Below the pieces are notes generated by a model. The model saw only the letters and a program-made list of their open reading frames with translations. It was not told the origin of the DNA and ran no database searches. Source: Anastatus disparis (taxonomy: Eukaryota; Arthropoda; Insecta; Hymenoptera; Eupelmidae). From it: 64,000 nucleotides of DNA. The stretch spans positions 2,707,501 to 2,771,500 of the forward strand of contig JAFFSR010000309.1 of the NCBI GenBank assembly GCA_017163975.1, given 5' to 3'. Position numbers and translations under genes: made by a program. Of this stretch, positions 56,479-64,000 are shown piece by piece; the stretch's first letter is position 1; the number at the start of each line of letters is the position of its first letter.

Positions 56479-57600
56479 TCATTGGGGAGAGATATCAACA
56501 TCATTATTATTATCTAATTTTTCCTTTTCAACAGTACTATCTTTGTTAGTCAAAACAATGCCATTTCTTAAGCATCCACTAATTACTTTGGAACTGTCAT
56601 TAGTAATAATATTTTTATCTAAAATTATGTTTTGAGAACTGCATATTTTATCTATTTCATTTTTTGAAGCAAATGCAAATGCTCTCTCCCACCTCCTCCG
56701 TATTGCCAGAAATCTGCCATTTCTATGCCATACAAGATTAATACCCTTTTCTTTCGCATATTTCTTAAGATCTTTGAAATTTTCATATGTCTCCTCTTTG
56801 AGGTATTCATTATTAAATACTTGAGAGTGATTTTTAATGGCAGAAAAATTAGCAAAACGAGTAAGGTCAATATCTGCAGTTGAGAAGCTAGTAATTTTTC
56901 TTTTTTGTATAAATATTTCTCGCACCAGACTCTCCTCCGATAATCTAACCAGCAGCGAGATGGGACCTCCCGGACCGTCTCTGATTCCACTGTTTTTAGT
57001 ACTAGGTGATGTCAACATAGCAGCCGACAATATTTGCGCCTTTGTTACAATCGAAAGTATAGCACCAAGGACAGCAGAAGCATAATCTTCCAGAGGAACA
57101 TCAGCCGCTAAGCAGTCCAGTCCGCAGATCACCAAATAACTGCCCTCGGCGCTACAATTATGTTTATTTTGGAGCTGTTTTAGTTGACCTATATTGGCTT
57201 GTGCTTTTGGAATGTTAGTGTCCGGTGTTGTACTCGTATCTATATTTGTGCGTGGATGACTGTCATGCTCATCCATGCGCTCCAGTACACTAAGATCAGA
57301 GACGGTATGCGTCACGCCCGCTACCCCCACCACAAGTTCTGACATGTTCCTGTCTACTCCATTTAATTCATTTATTACCATAGAGCTAATACCAATAATT
57401 TTAGAATTTAAATTTGTATTAATCTTTTTAGAGTTTTTATTTAGAGTGGATAACAACTGACCCTCTAAGACGCTGACTCTCCCCCTAAGTTTAATATTTT
57501 CATTTAGCAACCCTGCCTGCACAGATTGTAAATTTCGAATTGATTTATTTTGGTTATTTAGCTTATTCAATATGTCTCGCAAGCCATCACCAATACTCAT
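56479..57600 (-). pseudogene. LINE ORF1, C-terminal part (coiled coil and FP-like domain)
   Basis: 373 codons from the ATG at 57600. Residues ~1-75 form a coiled coil (LNKLNNQNKSIRNLQ...), followed by a Thr/Ser-rich linker. From ~150 there is an RRM-like region (YLVICGLDCL ... ISLLVRLSE), and from ~270 a helical end YAKEKGINLVWHRNGRFLAI, which matches the baculovirus FP C-terminal domain found in many LINE ORF1 proteins. It ends at TGA 56479-56481, in the same register as ORF2. It is the nucleic-acid-binding half of ORF1, separated from the zinc finger by a frameshift and a TGA. Confidence 0.8.
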
Positions 57601-57655
57601 TACGCCACTCTCAAGACCCGGAAGTCAACCAAGCTCACCTAGGACTGATTCAAGC

Positions 57656-58228
57656 TTACGAGACAAAATGTCTTCTATCGCAGACAGAGCAGCATGAACA
57701 AGAGAAGTCAACATTATCATTGAAATTTTTATTATTATCTAACGAATTAATTATTTTATTATTTTTAAGAAAAGTAGTGGAGGCATCGCGCACAGCGCCA
57801 CCTCTATTCCGCATAACTTTAATATTATTAATACTTAAATTAGAATTTCTCCACTCTGCCGTGACTCCATCCTTCTGCGATGTCTTGGCCGTTGGTTGCC
57901 CCTGGATAGTGGTGATCGTTGCTGCCTGCGTGTCAGTCTTAGAAGGAGTAAATGTACTTAGGGGCAGCTTCTTACTATCTTCATGAATGCCGAGTATCTG
58001 ACTGTTATTGCCAGCGCCGTGTGCGTGAGTAATGGAGGGGGTATTCTTCTGATCTTTTACTTGTACGCACTTCTTACAAACATAGCTTGTTGAATTATTA
58101 GAAGATTGCAACTGTAAACGTGACATGCACTTAGCATGACAGCGCTGGCGACATGTGGCGCAATTATACAGTTTCTTAGCTCCGTAAGTATCAGATATTG
58201 GCTGCTTACATATATAGCAACTCTCCAT
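57656..58228 (-). pseudogene. LINE ORF1, N-terminal part (PHD-like zinc finger)
   Basis: 190 codons from the ATG at 58228. CYICKQPISD ... CATCRQRCHAKCM ... YVCKKC gives the Cys4-His-Cys3 spacing of a PHD finger (residues 4-55). The rest is Ser/Thr/Asn-rich linker. The frame ends at 57656 after a cysteine-rich out-of-frame tail. Shifting frame near 57700 leads towards the coiled-coil part, so the original ORF1 was one protein. Confidence 0.8.
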
Positions 58229-58529
58229 AATAGCGACCTCTTGTGGCAGATTTCAAAAAAATAATTTGGCTAAGTGTGTTCCAAAAGGCACCCAAAAATG
58301 TCTTTTCCCTTCAAAATAACACAGCCAGACACTAACTTTAAAAAGTCCTCGGATCCAAAGATTAACGATCAACCAGTAAGCACAGCATCACTTCCGCAAT
58401 CCTAATACAGATGCTGACTTGCATTAAGGCGCCTGCAAGTTTCCTGCAACAAAAACATCCGAAGGCAGCTCGGCGAAAGAGAAAAGCTTAAAAATTGCAG
58501 AGCGTTACAAAGAACGTCTAGCGCTACTT
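58229..58529 (-). other. LINE 5' UTR
   Basis: About 300 bp of GC-richer sequence upstream of ORF1. The 5' edge is where the F/R3 repeat resumes (TTCAGTATGAGATATTG). Confidence 0.6.
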
Positions 58530-58918
58530 CAGTATGAGATATTGTTAAGTTCAAGAAATATCTCATGTATGTTGAGAAATATTTTATTGATATTTAAAAA
58601 TTTTATTTTACTGACAAAATAAATGATATTGATACAAAAAATATTTCACCGATTGCTAGAAAGAATATATGCGATACAATAAAATATTTTCGTTACAAAG
58701 AATTTTTTTTTCCAGTGTAGCTATTAGATCAAGTAACGGTTGTATCATCGGTCTTTTATTCTCATCATGGAGAGTAAAAGACAGAATTAGGTTCAAGTAA
58801 CAACCGCTACTTGATTTAGGTCAATGAATAGGAGCCTAAGATCGTCTATGATAATGAAAATTGATATGGTTGGAATATATATTCAAAATAGATTAAATAA
58901 CAAATATTATTTTCTTCA
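58530..58918 (+). repeat. R3, third partial copy
   Basis: Matches 36361-36755 in direct orientation, including the F end at 58717 and the AAGTAACGGTTGT hairpin. It is interrupted at TTAA by Z2-Z3, resumes at 59737-59782 and is cut again by LTR-3. The empty site CTTCATTAAGAAATAATAAG is at 36753-36772. Confidence 0.8.
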
Positions 58919-58922
58919 TTAA

Positions 58923-59325
58923 CGGGATGTCAGAGCTGCGGCAATCGAGTTTTCTTTATTTAATTGTATTAATATATTTTTAACTTCATAAATTAAATAA
59001 ATATAATGACTTGTTCGCACTAAAACTATGTTAATACGATAATTTTTGTTAAAATAAAAAATAATTCGGACATGTTATTTTTTTTATGAACTCGGATTGG
59101 AAATTAGATATCAAGATCGACAAACTAAACTTAAAATACGATACATTGAAAGTTTGTATTATAACTTTTTATGTATAGTATTTTGGTGGATTTCTTGAGC
59201 TGTCCGCACTAGAGTTTAATCTTACAAATTTTTTCTTTGTAGTACAAATACTCGATTAAACGCATCGTTTATTTTTAAGTCAGGATTAGAAATATTATTA
59301 GGAGGCGGGTACCTTCGTCATGCTC
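58923..59325 (+). mobile_element. Z2: TTAA-flanked MITE
   Basis: 403 bp, TTAA at 58919-58922 and 59326-59329. Same family as Z1. It sits head-to-tail with Z3. Confidence 0.88.
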
Positions 59326-59329
59326 TTAA

Positions 59330-59732
59330 CGGCATGTCGGAGCTGCAGCAATTGAGTTTTGATTTTTTTATTTTATCAATATCTTTTTAAATTCATAAAT
59401 TAAACAAATATAATGACTTGTCCGCACTAAAGCTATATTAGTACAATAATTTTTATTAAAATAAAAAATCCTTTGGACTTGTTATTTTTTTATGAGCTTT
59501 GATTGGAAATTAGTTATTAAACTCGACAAACCTAACCTTAAAATACGATACATTGAAAGTTTTTATTATAAGTTTGTATGTATAATATTTTGGTGGATTT
59601 CTTGGGTTGTCCGCACTAAAGTTTAATCTTACAAATTTTTTCTTTGTAGTAAAAAAACTCGATTAAACGCATCGTTTATTCATAAGTTAGGATTGGAAAT
59701 ATTATTAGAAGGCGGACAGCTTCGTCATGCTC
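59330..59732 (+). mobile_element. Z3: TTAA-flanked MITE, tandem to Z2
   Basis: 403 bp, shares the TTAA at 59326-59329 with Z2 and has its own at 59733-59736. It is closer in sequence to Z1 than to Z2 by eye. Confidence 0.88.
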
Positions 59733-60269
59733 TTAAGAGATAATAAGTTGATTAAAAAAATTTTTTTTTTCTCATTTATCCTTGTGACGTGGTATTTTCA
59801 CGCCACAATAATTTTTGTTGTTGTTATTAATTTAAAATAATTCCTTGCTAAAAACCTATTAAATAAAAATCATTCATAATTCCCCGAGCATATGAATTTC
59901 TAAAAGAATAATCACCACACTCGTGACAGCAGCCAGGGTCACCGTAAGAAACCAACAAAGAAATAATTCTGTTGTGTTCTTGTTTTCGGTGCTGAGCCCT
60001 TGATGTACACAGCTGATCATATGGCCTATTGCTAAGTAGCCATGTATGTTGAACTATCGGCTAACGGCCCTGACGAAGAAACAACTTTGCACACACACAC
60101 TCACTACGAACACACAATCAGCAAGTAGCACGACCGATACCTGCTAGCAGAAGACGGTGACCCTACTGAAAAATCTCAGGTGAGAAATCACCTGATTTCT
60201 CAGGTGATTAATCATGCCAAAATCTCATGTGACGATTTTTTTGGTTTTTACACGTTTCAAAGCATACTT

Positions 60270-60935
60270 ACTAGGAGAGTATCAGACCTCCGGATCACGG
60301 ATTTTGCTCAAACGTTGGGATAAGTTTTCAGATGTCAAAATATGAAAGGAAACAGAATTTTAGATCCCAACGCTTAATATTTCCCTAGTTACAGGCAATT
60401 AGAGAAAATCACTAAAAAAGTTACTAGATTTTCAAACGCATATAGTTCATTAGCATTGATACTTAGGAGCATGAAACTTTTTTTAAATGAAAGCTGAGCT
60501 CAAATCCTTTCGAAATAGTAGCTATAGCATGTCAAAATATTATGTTTTCTCAAAGTTATAGCGTGATAAACATTGGACCTGATTTTTCTTTTCAAAACAT
60601 TAATTAACAACAAAAGCTGAAATTGGGTCTAATGTTTATTACGCTATAACTTTGGGAAAAAATAATATTTTGACATGCTATAACTACTATTTTGAAAGGA
60701 TTTGAGCTCAGCTTTCATTTAAAAAAAGTTTCATACTCCTAAGTATCAATGCTAAGGAACTATATGCGTTTGAAAATCTAGTAACTTTTTTAGTGATATT
60801 CTTTTATTGTCTGTAACTAGGGAAATATTGAGCGTTGGGGTCTAAAATTCTATTTCCTTTCAAATTTTGACATCTGAAAACTTATCCTAAAGTTTGAGCA
60901 AAATCCGTGATCCGGAGGTCTGATACACTCCTAGT
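60270..60935. mobile_element. P1: foldback nested in element C
   Basis: ACTAGGAGAGTATCAGACC at the left pairs with GGTCTGATACACTCCTAGT at the right. The arms are about 320 bp each around a short loop near 60595. Non-coding. Confidence 0.8.
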
Positions 60936-61090
60936 TAGTCAATTGCGAACTATTTTTGAAAATTTTTGAAAAATTTGAACTTAGAAAATTTTTTAAAAAT
61001 TTGGTCTTAGAAAAAATTTTGACTTATTTTACAAAAAATTTTCTAAGTTCAATTTTTGAAAAATTTTCAAAAATAGTTCGCAATTGACTA
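60936..61090. mobile_element. P2: 155-bp palindrome nested in element C
   Basis: TAGTCAATTGCGAACTATTT and its complement form arms of about 60 bp. It lies between P1 and the right arm of C. Confidence 0.75.
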
Positions 61091-61560
61091 AGTATGCTTT
61101 GAAACGTGTAAAAACCAAAAAAATCGTCACATGAGATTTTGGCATGATTAATCACCTGAGAAATCAGGTGATTTCTCACCTGAGATTTTTTAGTAGGGTA
61201 ATACCACGTCTAGGAGGCAGCAGAGCGGTTTCAACGGCGTAGAAATAATGAACACGTGCTCGCGTGAACATGCTATTGTGGCGCTCGCGTAGAGTTTAGT
61301 TAAGAGATAGAAAGAGAGAGAGAGAGAGATAGATAGATACAGAATGATGTAATAAGCGAAGTCGATAAAGTAGGATAGACGCGTATGGTAAAAAGAGATT
61401 AGTTAGATAAAAAAAACTGAATTATATTATAAAAAGGGGAAATTAATAATGCTTAGCATAGCGTAGGCGTATATATATGTAGAGGGCGCTCGCGCACTAA
61501 TGAAATTCGAACATAAAGCTAAATAAATTTCTTTTTACATTGTTTTCTCTTAATTTTACA

Positions 61561-64000
61561 AGTGGCGCTACTGTACTTTAAAGAATAATTCTTTCTATTT
61601 ATAATAAAGATTTGTAATAGCGTTAATTAGTTAGATATTGATGACATAAAAATTATTTGGGCAACTTAATAAAGTAACTAATTAAAAATTTAATGTTTAT
61701 AAGAAATAGAAATTTCAATAATTATTAACATCTTAAATATCATTAATATTCAATTAAATTAAGCGCGCAGATGGCGTAACAGGTGAAGTGTAAAAATACT
61801 ACACTAGTAAAGGAAATAAAATGTTAATTTGACTAGCGAGTAGCGAACTACACCAGAATCATTAGATTATATAATAAAAAAAAACTAGTTTGATTCGGGA
61901 GTTACTAGTTAAGAGCATGACGGAGCTACCCGCCTTCTAATAATATTTGCAATTCTAACTTACTAATAAACGGTGCGTTTAATCGAGTTTTTTTGCTAAA
62001 AAGAAAAAAATAGTAACATAAAACTATAGTGCGGACAACTCAAGAAATCCAGCAAAAAACTATACATGAAAAGTTATAAGAACTTTCAATGTATCGTATT
62101 TTAAGGTTAGGTTTGTCGAGTTTGACATCTATTTTCCATTCCAAGTTCATAAAAAAATAACAAGTCCAAATGATTTTTTATTTTAATAAAAATTATTGGT
62201 TTAGTATAGCTTTAGTGCGGACAAGTCATTATATTTGTCTAATTTATAAATTTGAAAAGATATTGATAGAATAAATAAAACAAAACTCGATTGCTGCAGC
62301 TCCGACATCCCGTTAAGAAAGAGATAGTAGATAGGATATAACAAGAGTAACAAAGAGAGCAATAGAGAAGAAGAAGCAACTGATGCTTAGCGTTCGCTCC
62401 CTTCTTCTTCGTGCCTCATTGTCGTTCCAGTCATAGTATTGTACGGTCATCCTTTTTTTCTTTTCGCTACACTTAGATATTGTTAAACTCGTTAAATTTG
62501 TCTTATCTTTATTTAAAATTGTTAAATTATTACTTTTAGTTTTTGGATTTGAAAATTGGATTTTTTGTTGTTAAATTTTGTTTATTTATTGGTTATTATT
62601 AAATTCATTCTTGCGAGAATTTTCTTTATTATTTTCCAGAGGACGATTTTAGTAGTTGCCGGCCATTTTGAAAGGAGGATTTTATTTTTTTTATTGAACA
62701 ATTATTCTTTTGTATTTGGATATGGAAGCGAATATGGCTGCTGTACACCATAGCGTAGAACCTTAGGTATAATTTAATTAAATAATTTTTTTTGTGTCAG
62801 TAAAAATTCAAGTAAAGAAACTAGCGCATATAACCTTTCTCTCTCGCGAAAAGAAAAATTTTTGTGATTCATTGTTAGTTAAAAAAAAAAATAGTGGAAA
62901 AGTAACGAATAGAATTTTTTTGTTTGTGAATAGTGAAACTAGGAGAGTATAGAGAAGAACCACGACCAGCTATAACAATAGCCACGTGGTTATTTAACCT
63001 CCGAATTAAAGAAAAATTGTGTTAATTTAAAACGTATTATACATTGATGAGTAGTGTTTAATATTTCTTTATTTTTATTAAAGTGAAAAGAAAAGTGAAA
63101 AGTTAATAGTGGTTTGTTTCCTTGTGTTATTCTTTACTATATGACCAAACCTTAAACCTATTAGTATTAAACATCAAATTTAATTACGGGATCTTCTTTC
63201 ATTTGAATATTTAAAGAAAAATATCCTTATCAATAATTGAAAAATATATATATAAATCTCTCTCTTGGTATAAAGTTACATATTAAAATTCAGAGGTGAG
63301 ATTCAGTGAGGTCATATGAGGAAACCCGATACTAGCACCACAAATTAGGCTCTGACCCAAATTAATTTATTAAAATTGGTAACTCTTTATTGATTTATTG
63401 TTAATATTCTAGAGTTATTAGAAGTTTGTTGGTGTAAACTCTAATTTAGAGAAAAATTGAGAGTTTATCTGCGAATTTCTTTCAAACTGTTTTCCTAGTG
63501 TAACTTTTCTTTCATTTAAAATTTTCTTTTGTTAAATTGGTGGAGATAATAAAGTACAAAAATTAAATATTTTAAATACCTAATTATGTCAAAAATAAAA
63601 ATCATAGTATTCGAATTTTTGGATAAATGGCTGATTCCATTCAAATTCATGTAGGCCGTCACTAATCGAATTTTTTTGTTTCTTCTAAGTAATAAAAATA
63701 CCTTCTATTATGTATATGAAGATAAAATTTACCTCGTAGAACGTTCAAAAAAAATTTTTTTTTACTACAGCAATTTTAGTGTTGGATGCAAAAACGAAAA
63801 TTCAAAAATTGAAAATGAACCTCTACTTTTAAATGACTATAGCTCCGTCAATTTTTAACCTTTTTGGGCGTTCTTTTAACAAAAGTGTGCGGAATTCCGT
63901 CTAATTTTATATGCAATCTCGATTTTTGTAATACAATTTGATCTCACTGAGTTATTTACGAAAAACCGAAAAAAGCGATTTTTTTCAAACACGATTTTCT
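61561..64000 (+). other. Start of LTR-3 internal region, no gene recognised
   Basis: TGGCGCTACTGTACTTTA at 61563-61580 may be a PBS. The rest is AT-rich and interrupted by Z4. A GC-richer segment near 62310-62460 and an AGCCACGTGGTT palindrome near 62980 are the only landmarks. The small ORFs (62556-62753, 63676-63858) lack motifs. From about 63585 the style changes to runs such as GACTATAGCTCCGTC, as in the foldbacks, possibly another repeat cut by the window end. Confidence 0.4.
61913..62312 (-). mobile_element. Z4: TTAA-flanked MITE, inverted
   Basis: 400 bp, TTAA at 61909-61912 and 62313-62316. It reads as the reverse complement of Z1-Z3. Confidence 0.87.

Larger units (their letters stand above)
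53939..58529 (-). mobile_element. CR1/Jockey-like LINE, nearly full 5' end, 3' end lost
   Basis: It has a 5' UTR, ORF1 with a PHD-like zinc finger and an FP-type C-terminal domain, and ORF2 with APE endonuclease and RT. The 3' end is cut at the G repeat, about 100 residues short of the ORF2 end. The 5' end abuts the F/R3 repeat near 58530. One frameshift and several stops make it dead. The PHD in ORF1 and the RT motifs favour the CR1 group. Confidence 0.9.
60160..61199. mobile_element. Element C: palindromic MITE carrying two nested palindromes
   Basis: The termini ACCCTACTGAAAAATCTCAG and the complement of ACCCTACTAAAAAATCTCAG head near-perfect arms of about 105 bp (60160-60268 and 61091-61199), rich in TCTCAGGTGA motifs. 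The centre consists of two further palindromes (P1 and P2). No ORF. No clear target duplication. Confidence 0.8.
59783..61560 (+). repeat. LTR-3: 5' LTR of a further LTR element, invaded by palindromes
   Basis: Begins TGTGACGTGG inside R3 (empty site near 36800) and ends TTTTACA, followed by a PBS-like TGGCGC. Without the inserted palindromic element (60160-61199) it is about 740 bp. It contains GATA-type simple repeats near 61310-61340, a GCGTATATATATG TATA-like box near 61468 and AATAAATTTC near 61522. R3 does not resume before the window end, so the rest of the element lies to the right. Confidence 0.6.

Noticed and set aside
62556..62753. 65-aa hydrophobic ORF as a membrane protein
   Set aside because: Phe/Leu/Ile richness comes from T-rich sequence; no neighbouring gene or motif supports it.

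Overview
This is a piece of an AT-rich eukaryotic nuclear genome, most likely an arthropod. The grounds are an insect-type Gypsy/errantivirus-like element whose primer-binding site (PBS) is TGGCGCCCAACGTGGGGC, a CR1/Jockey-like LINE, a possible tRNA-derived SINE and many palindromic MITE-like repeats. I see no intact host gene, rRNA, functional tRNA or CRISPR array. Almost everything that can be explained is transposable-element sequence, much of it nested, and the order of insertion can often be read from target-site duplications and from empty-site copies elsewhere in the window.

Layout. 1-2719: an AT-rich 81-bp-period repeat split by element A, which has TA target duplications and internal ~180-bp tandem repeats. 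2870-7400: a repeat unit ending in a tRNA-like sequence, into which a small gag-only LTR element (LTR-1, 4257-7284) has inserted. 7491-9047: a palindromic repeat (B) and a 403-bp TTAA element (Z1). 9154-36551: an AT-rich repeat (F) split by a 26.1-kb LTR retroelement. 36215-45785: a large inverted repeat (R3) whose centre holds a 1.27-kb foldback and LTR-2, a gag-only element with LTRs that look identical. 45786-50450: an inverted copy of the 2.9-7.4 kb unit, itself hit by a 5'-truncated LINE and then by a second A. 50.4-53.9 kb: mostly unexplained AT-rich DNA with simple repeats. 53.9-58.5 kb: a broken LINE on the minus strand. 58.5-64 kb: a third R3 copy holding two tandem Z elements and the start of another LTR element (LTR-3), whose LTR is invaded by three nested palindromes.

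The main find is the giant LTR element at 9648-35773 (minus strand, 5-bp target duplication AACTA, LTRs about 1.23 kb and nearly identical). In coding order it has a PBS, a 39-codon ORF directly after the PBS, about 13.5 kb with no recognised gene, a gag remnant lacking its capsid core, pol (protease, RT, RNase H, an unusually long S/T/E-rich spacer, integrase), an errantivirus/baculovirus-F-like env, and an extra ORF after env. That ORF looks like an RNA-binding protein: an RRM-like fold followed by two C2HC zinc-finger-like motifs. Gag, pol and env each carry one visible in-frame stop, so the copy looks defective despite its young LTRs. It may have been moved in trans, or it may use readthrough or splicing.

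LTR-1 and LTR-2 encode related Gag proteins without any pol and resemble the TR-GAG type of non-autonomous element. They would depend on enzymes supplied by another element. I cannot tell from this window whether the giant element is that partner; its Gag and LTRs are clearly different.
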